In this document: positions 1-8,337 of the stretch, piece by piece
How the letters are laid out: every line of letters starts with the position of its first letter
Position numbering within the stretch: position 1 is the stretch's first letter
NCBI RefSeq assembly: GCF_001467955.1
Contig: NZ_LNYR01000012.1
Coordinates: 372,878-408,009 of the forward strand
Direction of reading: 5' to 3'
Source: Legionella quateirensis
GTDB taxonomy: Bacteria > Pseudomonadota > Gammaproteobacteria > Legionellales > Legionellaceae
Length of the DNA: 35,132 bases
The notes under the pieces: generated by a model
What the model saw: only the letters and a program-made list of their open reading frames with translations
What the model was told of the DNA's origin: nothing
The model's database searches: none
Translations under genes and position numbers: made by a program

Positions 1-29
1 AGGAAATCTCATCACTTTGTTCGCAAAGA

Positions 30-205
30 GGATAATTATCTACCAATCAGCATAAACTGTCGTCTTTACGAACGAAGTGAAGTAATCCAGAATACAGTTC
101 CAATAAGGCTCAGTTCTGGATTGCTTCGCGTTGCTCGCAAAGACGAGTATTAAATTGACCCTTGAGATTTAAATAAATACATTTTCGGTGTTATAAATTA
201 TGAGG
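30..205. repeat. Dispersed palindromic repeat, copy A
   Basis: About 176 bp that recur, diverged, at 12227-12402; both begin GGATAATTATCTACC and end ATTATGAGG. The core is a long inverted repeat (left arm 61-92, right arm 114-145) containing TGGATTGCTTCGCG. The left arm of this copy has decayed relative to the right, while the other copy has perfect arms. Bases 1-26 resemble the sequence just after the end of the other copy, so the window may open inside a tandem or flanking unit. No coding potential is seen. It looks like a REP/MITE-type non-autonomous element. Confidence 0.8.
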
Positions 206-255
206 TGATTAACCCGATCTGAGCCAGCTCTATAATCTTATTAAATAGTAGTTAC

Positions 256-1419
256 TTAGCAGTATTTGAGTGAATGATGGTTACCAGAATCCATGTTCTC
301 TGTTGTCAGCTCCTTGTGGCTGAATAGACTAAGATTCATTATGGAATAGCCAACAATATTCTTGCCAACCCAGGTTTCCTGTTCGGTAAATCGCTTCAGC
401 TCAGTCGCGGCCTGGTTTGTTCCTTTTAATACTTTATTGATGTAGGTAAAACAATCATTATCTCCCGGCTTGGCTTTCGTAAAAGTAAACGTCAAATCAC
501 AGGGATTGGTCTCTTGAAGTTGTTCATGTAAAACGAGCATATCAAAAATTTGTGATCCACTAACCGTACGGTGTTCTAATTGAGTTGGAACTTGAGATAA
601 ATCGGAAGGACCATTGGTAAATTCAATTTGAATTGGCGTCTTGTTCTCGTCAATGTTTATAATAATGCACGCATGATTTCCCAAATACCCCTTAAGAGTA
701 GTACCCACAAATAACGCGCTAAAAGTTAAAATGGTGTATTTCAGGGTACTTTGCGAAATAAAGCGCTGATATAATTCTTCATTTCCATCGAAATACTGCT
801 CCAAGAGCATGTTTTTTACTTTATCTTGATATACGGCTAATGGCTTGATCATCTGTCGTTCTATACTTTGTATGCACTCACCGATGCCATCCATGCAAAA
901 TTTCAATTTACGCGTTAAATCATCCATCAATATTTTTTTGGGTAATCTGAATCCAATTGCCGCGCCAATCAAAAAACCAGTTAAAATGCCTAGCAAAAAA
1001 TAACTGAGCGGATTACCAAAATTCCACAGTCCTCTCGCAAGTCCCGCAACGCCACCAATTAAACCACCAATAATTCCTGTTAATATTGCTAGACAGGTGG
1101 AGCCAACATTAATAATAAGATAAGCGATTTGTATGTTTAGAGTTCTGGTTTGAGATAAATTAACCATGTGATTGAAATGATGCATGGTGTTAATAATCTG
1201 TTGTTTTATCTGTTCAGGGTCATCGATTTGCTGTATTAAATTACCCAAACTGGAACTCAAACGATTAAGTTCTTTCAAAAACAGGTAGTTTAATTCTGTT
1301 TCTTTATTTTGAAGTGATTTAACAATTAACCATAAATAATATTTTGCTTCACATAAAGGTAACGAATTGATACTTTCGATACTTTCATTTACAGCATCCC
1401 GATAATGTACGGTAGGCAT
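256..1419 (-). CDS. Two-TM protein with possible permuted papain-like C-terminal domain
   Basis: 387 aa, not recognised as a named family. Residues 1-90 are predicted helical. Two Gly-rich hydrophobic segments (about 98-128 and 138-158) form a likely membrane hairpin. A helical stretch follows to about 225. The C-terminal part has a strand with His249 (GYLGNHACIIIN) and later an Asp-Cys at the start of a helix (GDNDCFTYINKVL, Cys323). That His-before-Cys order is what circularly permuted NlpC/P60 enzymes (LRAT/YiiX type) show, so a cysteine hydrolase or acyltransferase is possible; this is a by-eye inference. The start has GGAG 8 nt upstream. It lies 50 nt downstream of the lipid-type operon and may be cotranscribed. 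An exported effector is another possibility. Confidence 0.8.
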   Translation of the reverse strand: MPTVHYRDAVNESIESINSLPLCEAKYYLWLIVKSLQNKETELNYLFLKELNRLSSSLGNLIQQIDDPEQIKQQIINTMHHFNHMVNLSQTRTLNIQIAYLIINVGSTCLAILTGIIGGLIGGVAGLARGLWNFGNPLSYFLLGILTGFLIGAAIGFRLPKKILMDDLTRKLKFCMDGIGECIQSIERQMIKPLAVYQDKVKNMLLEQYFDGNEELYQRFISQSTLKYTILTFSALFVGTTLKGYLGNHACIIINIDENKTPIQIEFTNGPSDLSQVPTQLEHRTVSGSQIFDMLVLHEQLQETNPCDLTFTFTKAKPGDNDCFTYINKVLKGTNQAATELKRFTEQETWVGKNIVGYSIMNLSLFSHKELTTENMDSGNHHSLKYC

Positions 1420-1469
1420 AAGGGGTACTCCATAATAATATTAATTTCTGTACTGTACGCTGATGTATT

Positions 1470-2753
1470 TTACACACTCATAAGAGGCTTAACATCAAGC
1501 AAACATTGTATGCGACGAGTCTTCACTCCTTTGGGGTTGTGTACGAACTGACTCCAAGTCCAGACAGGAGGTGTACAATTTTTTGATAGAAACAATTGAT
1601 TCAGATGAAGGATAAGCGCTTCTTTCTCTTTTAGCTCTGGAAGAGTTTGTATATTAAAATCATTCAACCCACGCTGTATAATTCGATAATCATCAAAAAT
1701 GAAATGAAAACTAGCCATTTGTTGTCTTATTATATCAGCAAAAACCGGAATGACTTTGTCTTCTTTCACGCCATAACAAATATCTCCCACACGTCCTTCA
1801 ATTGCGGATAACTGGGTAAATAGATGCCCCGATTGATCATCAATCAACACATCATCCAGTCGATATCGAATCATGGGCTGAGTAGTACGTAACAAATCAG
1901 TAATAATTGGGATAAAGCGATGTTCATCCAACCATTCTTTTTCTATGATTAAAAATTCTTCATTCATGGTTAAACGATTTGTTCGTTTATCGCTTACAGC
2001 AAGAAACCCTTCCGTGCATTGATACACTTGAGATACTTCACACTTGAAGGCATTTTGAATGATGGCTTCATCGTATTTATCAAGAACTTCTGCTACTGAA
2101 TATATTTTTTTAGGTGATATGGTCAGTCGATTAATTTGTTTTGATAATGCAACTAAAACACTGGCTGGCGCAGACAGAATAGTTGGCTGTAGCGCGTTTA
2201 GTCGCTCGATTTGAGTATCAAAATCCTCAAGTAAATCAAAAAAAGTGAATTGAATTTTCTTGCTTTTGTTAAGCGTCATATAGAGTTTATTATTTGCCCT
2301 CAGGAAAAAAGCGATACGTTCATGTGTCTTCAAACCTGATGGGAGGACTTTTGCCAACAATATCCCCGCCCACATGCTGCGCTCCTTGCTGCTTACAAGA
2401 AACAGACCTCGTTGACTGGTTGTACCTGATGACAAACCTACTGCAATGTTATCAATCAGGGCTGTAAAGTCGCGTGACTGTTCTGCTTTTAGAGCAAGAT
2501 TGAGTGCATCATTCATTTTGATCCCGGCGGTATTGATTGAATCAAAATGTTCCATCATTATTTTTTTATTAATAATAGGCCATTGCTCAAAGGGTTTATC
2601 CAAATATTCTTTATAGAATGGCGATTTTGATAATGTGTTTTTTACCAGTGCCTTAAATTTTTTTTGTTGGTAACGAAGAAGTTGCTCTCTTGATTTAAAA
2701 GACCGCTGTAAGATCAATGTTTTAAAATAGTAATACACAATCCGAAATATCAT
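1470..2753 (-). CDS. PaaK/CoF-synthetase-like adenylate-forming enzyme
   Basis: 427 aa, the size of phenylacetate-CoA ligase/coenzyme F390 synthetase relatives. Visible ANL motifs are the ATP-binding loop SSGTTS (108-113), YQCTEG (244-249) as the A5-type motif, and RYRLDD (296-301) with the ribose-binding Asp region. The family activates carboxylic acids as acyl-adenylates and passes them to CoA or another acceptor; the substrate cannot be read here. Its ATG overlaps the stop of the upstream metallo-hydrolase by 4 nt (translational coupling). It is the last gene of the six-gene operon. In a pathway with a ketosynthase and a reductase it could occupy the place of an OleC-type ligase, but it belongs to the PaaK branch, so that is only an analogy. 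Confidence 0.82.
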   Translation of the reverse strand: MIFRIVYYYFKTLILQRSFKSREQLLRYQQKKFKALVKNTLSKSPFYKEYLDKPFEQWPIINKKIMMEHFDSINTAGIKMNDALNLALKAEQSRDFTALIDNIAVGLSSGTTSQRGLFLVSSKERSMWAGILLAKVLPSGLKTHERIAFFLRANNKLYMTLNKSKKIQFTFFDLLEDFDTQIERLNALQPTILSAPASVLVALSKQINRLTISPKKIYSVAEVLDKYDEAIIQNAFKCEVSQVYQCTEGFLAVSDKRTNRLTMNEEFLIIEKEWLDEHRFIPIITDLLRTTQPMIRYRLDDVLIDDQSGHLFTQLSAIEGRVGDICYGVKEDKVIPVFADIIRQQMASFHFIFDDYRIIQRGLNDFNIQTLPELKEKEALILHLNQLFLSKNCTPPVWTWSQFVHNPKGVKTRRIQCLLDVKPLMSV

Positions 2754-3571
2754 TTAGAATTACCTTTTAAGGTTACAGCGATTTTCTTGCAATGAGATGG
2801 AATGATGTCTATTTCCTTATTTGTTTTGCTTAAAGAATGCAAATTTTTAATGGTTTGAAGGTATTCCTTTTTATCGTGGTGTATTAGATAGGTCAACTCT
2901 GAGGGATAATCCAGCTCTTTAAATGTTTCTTGATGCCAACAACTGTCAGCAACTAAAAAAGTCTCTTTTAATGAGTTAAAATACAAACCAATTTGGCCTT
3001 TTGCATGACCAGGTAAGCTTATTGCAATAAGTAAACCATCATCGAAGAGGTCGAAACCAGAAGTAAAAGGTAAAAGACTGGGAGTAAGAGGGATTTCATC
3101 GTTTAACACGATTAAACGTTGATAAAAATCATCAGGCAAGAGTTTCGGTAAAAAGCCTTGTAATAACGCCCTTATTCCTTTTTTATTCTTAATATCCTCA
3201 ATTGCAGCAGGATGACAAATATATCGCGCATTAGGAAAATCAATTATTCCGCCAATATGATCCGCATGAAAATGAGAAATTACGATATAATTGATTTCTT
3301 CAGGCTGAATATTGTGTTGTAACAGCTGCTCTTTTAAAGACTTTTGTAACACTACAGGTGTTAAATGACGATACAGAGAGAAGGGGAATTTTTTTGTTAA
3401 ATGAAAAAAACGATCACTGTATCCTGTATCAAATAAAATATAACCATGATGAGGATGTTTTATCAGAGCACAGAGTGCTGGATACTCGGACTGTTTCAAA
3501 CGCCCGCTTTTTAAGGTCATTCGCTCGCAGTGACGGCAATAACCGGCTTCAAATAATCGGTATTCAATCAT
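2750..3571 (-). CDS. Metallo-beta-lactamase-fold hydrolase, lactonase-like
   Basis: 273 aa. It carries the complete zinc-site signature of the MBL superfamily: HFHADH (His100, His102, Asp104, His105), then His189 in LPGHAKGQIG, Asp209 in VADSCW and His260 near the C-terminus (IIPSHC). The spacing and the FDTGYS strand near residue 48 resemble N-acyl-homoserine lactonases and related hydrolases. The substrate is unknown. Genetic context suggests an ester, lactone or thioester intermediate made by the neighbouring ketosynthase and reductase. It overlaps both neighbours by 4 nt (ATGA type), so expression is tightly coupled. No signal peptide is seen, which points to a cytoplasmic enzyme. Confidence 0.88.
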   Translation of the reverse strand: MIEYRLFEAGYCRHCERMTLKSGRLKQSEYPALCALIKHPHHGYILFDTGYSDRFFHLTKKFPFSLYRHLTPVVLQKSLKEQLLQHNIQPEEINYIVISHFHADHIGGIIDFPNARYICHPAAIEDIKNKKGIRALLQGFLPKLLPDDFYQRLIVLNDEIPLTPSLLPFTSGFDLFDDGLLIAISLPGHAKGQIGLYFNSLKETFLVADSCWHQETFKELDYPSELTYLIHHDKKEYLQTIKNLHSLSKTNKEIDIIPSHCKKIAVTLKGNSK

Positions 3572-4551
3572 AATGAATTACACCATTTTGTATACAACTC
3601 GATGCCTTGTTCAATGCTTACTTTGGGACTGTAATTTAAATCCCTGATCGCCGCATCAATATTTAATGTCTGGCCATAATGAAGGACTCCCGCACTGTAG
3701 CGGGTTAAAGGCGGTTCTTTTTTTATGAAAGGAAGGCCATAAACTAATTCAAGGCATTGGGCAAATGTCCGCGCCTTTGAATAGGAGATCCTTCGAGTAT
3801 TTAATGGTTTTTGTAAGGCACTAAACAGGAGTTCAAGTATGGCGATTAACGTTTTTGGTTCACCATTGGTTATATTATATTTCTTTCCATAAAATTTGGG
3901 ATCAGCTTGGGACGCCAGAATCAAACCATCCACCACATTATCCACATAAGTGATATCGATCAGGTTTTCACCAGTACCTATAATGGGCAGCACACCGTTT
4001 TTTTCCGATTTTAATATGCGCGGGATGATTGAGCGATCATAAGGTCCAAAAATAGCTCTTGGACGTAAAGTAATCACCTTGAGTTCTTTTGTTTTATACG
4101 CTTCATCTATTACAGCCTCAGCTAATAATTTTGTCCTCACATAATGATTTGCTGGAGTTTCAGGTAATTGTGTATTTTCTTTAATATCATGACGATGGTT
4201 AAAATCAAAGTAGATACTGGGCGAAGAAACATAGACAAGCCGTGTCTCAGATGGTGTCGCTTCAATTACATGTTGGGTAGCCAATACATTTGCTTCGTAA
4301 AAATCCTTATAGGATCCCCACGGACTGGATAGCGCAGCACAATGAAAAATTACATCCGTATTTCGTGTTATGGTTTTAAGGGAATCTCCTTGTTGCAAAT
4401 CCAGAGCAATAAATTTTGCACCCATTTGATTGAGTACGTTGCCTAACACTTTATTTCGTCCCAACGCGATGACATCATGACCTTGATCGAGCAAACGTCG
4501 CGTTAGATTCATTCCAAGACATCCAGTACTTCCTGTTACTACACAACGCAT
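3568..4551 (-). CDS. NAD(P)-dependent epimerase/3beta-HSD-type reductase
   Basis: 327 aa from the chosen ATG. The extended SDR fold is clear: nucleotide-binding VVTGSTGCLG (4-13), a VSSPS strand carrying the catalytic Ser region (about 108-112), and the YxxxK pair Tyr137/Lys141 in HYVRTK. The family includes sterol dehydrogenases and OleD, which reduces the beta-keto product of OleA. The next step after the adjacent FabH/OleA-like ketosynthase could therefore be the same here, as an inference. The ATG at 4551 is preferred to one at 4575 because it follows the upstream TGA by 1 nt and has GGAG 7 nt upstream. The stop overlaps the MBL hydrolase start by 4 nt. Confidence 0.88.
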   Translation of the reverse strand: MRCVVTGSTGCLGMNLTRRLLDQGHDVIALGRNKVLGNVLNQMGAKFIALDLQQGDSLKTITRNTDVIFHCAALSSPWGSYKDFYEANVLATQHVIEATPSETRLVYVSSPSIYFDFNHRHDIKENTQLPETPANHYVRTKLLAEAVIDEAYKTKELKVITLRPRAIFGPYDRSIIPRILKSEKNGVLPIIGTGENLIDITYVDNVVDGLILASQADPKFYGKKYNITNGEPKTLIAILELLFSALQKPLNTRRISYSKARTFAQCLELVYGLPFIKKEPPLTRYSAGVLHYGQTLNIDAAIRDLNYSPKVSIEQGIELYTKWCNSL

Positions 4552-4552
4552 A

Positions 4553-5539
4553 TCAATACTCCAGAATAATTCCACCTGCGCTCAAGCCGGCGCCTGTGCC
4601 CAGTAAAAAAACCAGTTCACCTCGTTGAATTTTTTTAGAACGTACTAAATGATTCAATACCGTAGGTATTGAGGCGGCTATTTGATTACCATGTCGAGAA
4701 TATATATCTACAAATTTATGCTCAGGAATATTAAGTCGTTTTCGAATATGATGCATCGCAAGCAAACTGGCTTGATGAGGGACAACCCAGTGAATATCAG
4801 CCATTGTAACACCAGCTTTTGCCATTAATTCATCGGTCATCTGCCCTACTAACTTACTGGCTAATTTAAATACTTTTTTACCATCCATGTAAAACAAACC
4901 AGAGAGTGGATCATGACAGGATTGCATTGGTGGGATCCGAGTTCCGCCCGCTTTTACCTGACAATAGGTAGACCCACTGCTGTTTGTGATGAAATGTGAA
5001 CTTAAAATACGATGGGAACCATCACTTTGCTCTACCAGACAAGCCGCAGCTCCATCACCAAAAATGGTGCAGGTTTCCATATCCCCCCAGTTAATACCTG
5101 AGGAAGCGATGTCGCTTGAAACAATTAATATTCGCTTAAAACGACCACCCTCGATTAGATAAGAAGCAATATCCAGGGCTGTAATGAAACTTAAACACGT
5201 GCTGTTGATATCAAAACAGCTAATTCCCGATTCCTCAAGACCCAATTGTTTTTGAATTAACGCCGCGGTGCAAGGAATAGGTTGTTCCCCTACTCCACTG
5301 GCGCTGATGATGGCGTCGATATCACTTAAATTAATCCCTGCCTGTTTTATGGCTTCTAATGCTGCCTTTGCACCCATATAAGATGTTGTTTCTTCAGGAG
5401 ACGCGAAGTGTCTGGAAATTAGTCCCGACTTTTTTTCTACGGTACCCGGAGACAATCCCAAGCGCTCATCCAGTTCAGTAGACATTACTGTCTTTAAAGG
5501 TAAGTAATTACCAGTTCCTGTGATTTTTATGGCAGGCAT
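4553..5539 (-). CDS. Beta-ketoacyl synthase III (FabH/OleA-like)
   Basis: 328 aa, the normal FabH size. The thiolase-fold catalytic triad is complete: Cys115 (INSTCLSF), His255 (VVPHQAS) and Asn285 (RHGNQIAAS). FabH condenses acyl-CoA with malonyl-ACP, and OleA condenses two acyl-CoAs. Here GNQ replaces the GNTS of housekeeping FabH, and the gene sits in an accessory operon rather than with plsX/fabD, so a specialised Claisen condensation is likely. GAGGGA lies about 7 nt before the ATG. It is 24 nt downstream of the PAP2-like gene. The acyl substrates cannot be deduced. Confidence 0.9.
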   Translation of the reverse strand: MPAIKITGTGNYLPLKTVMSTELDERLGLSPGTVEKKSGLISRHFASPEETTSYMGAKAALEAIKQAGINLSDIDAIISASGVGEQPIPCTAALIQKQLGLEESGISCFDINSTCLSFITALDIASYLIEGGRFKRILIVSSDIASSGINWGDMETCTIFGDGAAACLVEQSDGSHRILSSHFITNSSGSTYCQVKAGGTRIPPMQSCHDPLSGLFYMDGKKVFKLASKLVGQMTDELMAKAGVTMADIHWVVPHQASLLAMHHIRKRLNIPEHKFVDIYSRHGNQIAASIPTVLNHLVRSKKIQRGELVFLLGTGAGLSAGGIILEY

Positions 5540-5563
5540 AGACTATCCCTCTTAAAAAATTGG

Positions 5564-6214
5564 TCATTGATAAGCAATATGATTTTTTTCAAAAAAATCA
5601 TAATCCCTGGCGAAAAAATAACGACTTAATTGATAGATTCCATAAGTAATGAACGGAGCCGCAAACACATCAATACTGTAATGGATGTGACCAACAAGAA
5701 CGGTGTATGAAAAAAATAGACTGGCACTGCCGCAGATATAGCGAATTAACGTGTTACTCCAGAACATCAGAAGAAGTAAAAATGGTCCACCAACGTGGCC
5801 AGAAAAAAACAGATCACCGTTAAACAGAAAAAAATTAGTGAAATTATCGGGTATCGTGAGATTATTCGCAGGCGCCCCTAAATGGGTAAGACTTATAAAG
5901 ACACTTCGTACAAGGATAAATAAGGCCGCAGTTTTTGTAACAAAGGGGAGTGTTTCGGGACGAAGTAGAAGATAGAATGAAAATATAAACCAAAATAACA
6001 TGCTAGCATACACATGGATAAACGTTACATCACGGACATTCAGATTACTCAGGATTAAATCATTAACACTATTTCCCGCAACTTCAGTAGCATAAGTTCC
6101 GGCAAAATTGGCTACGATAAAGCTTAGGATCAGGACACAAAAACCACTAACGAGTCCCTGCACATAACGTCGTTCCTGAAATAATGAACCATAAGAAATC
6201 GCTACATTTTTCAT
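5564..6214 (-). CDS. Sphingomyelin-synthase-like PAP2_C membrane protein
   Basis: 216 aa, about six hydrophobic segments. Two motifs match the active site of the sphingomyelin synthase/PAP2_C branch of lipid phosphate phosphatases: NGDLFFSGH (132-140, His140) and HIHYSIDVFAAP (176-187, His178 and Asp182). The His-His-Asp triad works in lipid phosphate or phosphocholine head-group transfer at the membrane face. A head-group transferase or lipid phosphatase acting on the product of the operon is therefore likely; true sphingomyelin synthesis is not shown. The ATG overlaps the stop of the glycosyltransferase gene by 4 nt. It was placed in this branch because the GDxxFSGH and HYSIDV blocks are both present, not just a generic PAP2 motif. 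Confidence 0.8.
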   Translation of the reverse strand: MKNVAISYGSLFQERRYVQGLVSGFCVLILSFIVANFAGTYATEVAGNSVNDLILSNLNVRDVTFIHVYASMLFWFIFSFYLLLRPETLPFVTKTAALFILVRSVFISLTHLGAPANNLTIPDNFTNFFLFNGDLFFSGHVGGPFLLLLMFWSNTLIRYICGSASLFFSYTVLVGHIHYSIDVFAAPFITYGIYQLSRYFFARDYDFFEKNHIAYQ

Positions 6215-7377
6215 TTTTTACAAATCCGCTGATAAAGTTGTTCATATTGTATTGCTGTGTTACCAATATCATGAGTTAAAGACAGTGTTCTGCTTTCCAT
6301 CCCCATCTCGCGACACTTATCCGTATTTTCAAGCAATTCAATCATATATCTGCTGAGTGTATTCGTATCATCAGGTCTAAAAAGATACCCATTGACACCG
6401 TGCTTGATCAATTCAGGCAGAGCCATAGCATTTGCCCCCAGTAAAGGAAGGCCTGAGGCTATCGCTTCCAAAGCAACAATACTCTGTAACTCAGCAGTAC
6501 CCGCATGAACAAAACAATCAGCCAGTCCATAAATTTTGGGGTAATCATCATCGGCTAAATAGCCTGTAAAGGTTATATGCTGGGAAATATTCAGTTCCTT
6601 CGCCAAATATTCCAGTCGTTTTTTCTCTGTCCCATTACCGGTTAATACCAAATGACAATCAAGTTGTTGAACAGCCTGATAAAAAGCATGAATAACAACA
6701 AAAAGATTCTTTTCTTTATCCAGTCGACCAGTATAAAGAAGCGTGGGTTTAACGGGTATATTAAATTGCTGGCGCAAGAAATCGGCATCTTGTGCCGGTT
6801 TGAATTTCTGTAAATCGATTCCGCAGGAAACTGGATAAATTTCTTTTTTTAACTGCGTTTGCTCCAGAAGTTTTACTGCAGTTTTAGTTGGTGTTGTGAC
6901 TACATCAACAGTAGACAGCATGGCAACAATGTTCTTCCAACACATGCTGTGAAACCAACTCTCAAACCGTTTTGGCAAATAAGTATAGTGAAAGAAATTT
7001 TCAGGCATAAAATGATTGGTAGCAAGCATGGGAATACCCATACTTAAACAAATACGATGACAAATAGAACCTAGAAAAAATTTTCCCTGGATATGCATCA
7101 CCTCAGGATTGTAATCCGCTATTGCCTTTTGTATCCCTTTTTTAATAAAAACAGGCCAACACACCCGAAAATTTTTATAAAGAAGAATGGGCCATGAACG
7201 AACTCGATACAATCTAACCCCATGATATTCACCATAATTTTGGCGGAATGTTCTTGACGGGCAAATGACTAGAACTTCATGCCCTCTGTCCTGAAGGGAT
7301 TGCGCTAAACGATGAGTAAAATAGGCACCACCATTTAAATCAGGAGGATAACTATCGAGTACCATCATAATTCTCAT
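6211..7377 (-). CDS. GT4 family glycosyltransferase
   Basis: 388 aa, GT-B fold. The N-terminal Rossmann half starts DSYPPDLNGGAYFTHRLA, with the Gly-Gly loop that binds the acceptor. TNHFMPENF (120-128) resembles diacylglycerol glucosyltransferases. The C-terminal donor half has LLYTGRLDKEKN (213-224) and the retaining E-x7-E motif (Glu296 and Glu304, ELQSIVALE). It transfers a sugar from a nucleotide donor, probably to a lipid on the cytoplasmic face; sugar and acceptor are unknown. It is the first gene of the operon, and its promoter must lie in 7378-7883. It could also be a mannosyltransferase of the PimA kind. Confidence 0.9.
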   Translation of the reverse strand: MRIMMVLDSYPPDLNGGAYFTHRLAQSLQDRGHEVLVICPSRTFRQNYGEYHGVRLYRVRSWPILLYKNFRVCWPVFIKKGIQKAIADYNPEVMHIQGKFFLGSICHRICLSMGIPMLATNHFMPENFFHYTYLPKRFESWFHSMCWKNIVAMLSTVDVVTTPTKTAVKLLEQTQLKKEIYPVSCGIDLQKFKPAQDADFLRQQFNIPVKPTLLYTGRLDKEKNLFVVIHAFYQAVQQLDCHLVLTGNGTEKKRLEYLAKELNISQHITFTGYLADDDYPKIYGLADCFVHAGTAELQSIVALEAIASGLPLLGANAMALPELIKHGVNGYLFRPDDTNTLSRYMIELLENTDKCREMGMESRTLSLTHDIGNTAIQYEQLYQRICKK

Positions 7378-7883
7378 TGCACTCTCTCATTAAGTTGAAG
7401 GAGTTTTAACGTGGCTCGAAAAAGAACAAAACGAGGTTTATGTCTAATTAAAGAATGTATATCAATCTCCTGAAAATTCTTTATTAATTTATTGATGTAA
7501 TTAATAAACCTATAGAACAGAACACCAATAACTAGCCGAAAATCTATCACAATGTAAAAAATATATCAATAATCGAATAGGCATTGTAAAGAAGTAAGAA
7601 TCATGCAAATCGAATACTGGTAGATTAACAATGCTCAATTAATTGATAAATAATAATTTTTTTACAATATTAATACAATTAATAACGGTTATTAGAAAAA
7701 CAAATACTGAAACAGTCTTCTCAGCGAACAGACTCAATAACCTGGAATTTATCGAGCCAGATCCTCTGACAAGGATAAATAGATTAAACTAATCCAGACC
7801 TCTTCATGAAGCGACACGATTCAAAAAAAGTACCTGATAAGGGTCTATACTTAAGCCAGTAGTAAAATTATTCGTCATAATCA
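7378..7883. other. Divergent intergenic region, AT-rich, no gene seen
   Basis: About 500 nt between the leftward six-gene operon and the rightward DUF1328 gene. Very AT-rich in the middle (7440-7720). It must carry both promoters. No convincing ORF, tRNA or structured RNA was found by eye. The one discrete element noted is the palindrome at 7680-7694. Confidence 0.5.
7680..7694. promoter_or_regulatory. Perfect palindrome TAATAAC-G-GTTATTA, possible operator
   Basis: Two 7-bp arms around one central base lie in the divergent promoter region. A dimeric repressor or activator could bind it, but AT-rich palindromes arise by chance and no matching regulator is known to me. Confidence 0.25.
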
Positions 7884-7913
7884 ATGAATTTATTGAAAAA
7901 CAAGGAGTTAGTT

Positions 7914-8102
7914 ATGTTGACCTGGGCACTCATATTTCTCATCATTGCAATAATTGCAGGTTTATTTGGTTTTAGAGGAGTTGCTTCTACTGCAACAGGA
8001 ATTGCGAAGGTACTCTTTTTCCTGTTTATCGTTATATTTGTAGTCCTGCTCGTATTAAATATACTTGGAGTTGTTCCTCAACCACTCGCAACCGTTAATT
8101 AA
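7914..8102 (+). CDS. DUF1328 (YtjA-type) membrane miniprotein
   Basis: 62 aa, two hydrophobic helices starting [14 protein letters not shown], then [20 protein letters not shown] and a second TM helix. The [17 protein letters not shown]...[10 protein letters not shown] layout is that of the DUF1328/UPF0391 family, inner-membrane proteins of about 55 aa often tied to stress responses; their function is not established. The ATG at 7914 is chosen over one at 7884 because AAGGAG lies at 7902-7907 and the family begins at Met-Leu. It is monocistronic and followed by a strong hairpin. Confidence 0.85.
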   Translation: MLTWALIFLIIAIIAGLFGFRGVASTATGIAKVLFFLFIVIFVVLLVLNILGVVPQPLATVN

Positions 8103-8125
8103 AATTCATCCTAATGTCGCTTCTG

Positions 8126-8166
8126 ATTGAAACACAGCTGTAAATGATTTACAGCTGTGTTTCAAT
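8126..8166 (+). terminator. 19-bp perfect hairpin after DUF1328 gene
   Basis: Arms 8126-8144 and 8148-8166 are perfectly complementary with a 3-nt loop; the core is AACACAGCTGTAAA. It lies 24 nt after the stop. The right arm itself ends in a T-rich stretch, but there is no long separate T tract, so termination is likely rather than certain. Confidence 0.65.
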
Positions 8167-8337
8167 ATTTATAGGAATTAAATCCTTAGAACCTACTTCA
8201 TTAAGAACAGATTATTAATGGATTGCTCTACATAGTTCTTAACTTTGCCTGGCTCGCTCGTTTTATTAATAGTTTCTTAATCTTTTTGGCTTAAAATACA
8301 AACATTAAATTACATTTAAGGACATATCGAGTAAATT

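Noticed and set aside
8276..8295. CTTAAT...CTTAAA resembling a PmrA box upstream of the TALE-like gene
   Set aside because: Half-sites start 14 nt apart instead of the 11 nt expected for tandem PmrA half-sites.
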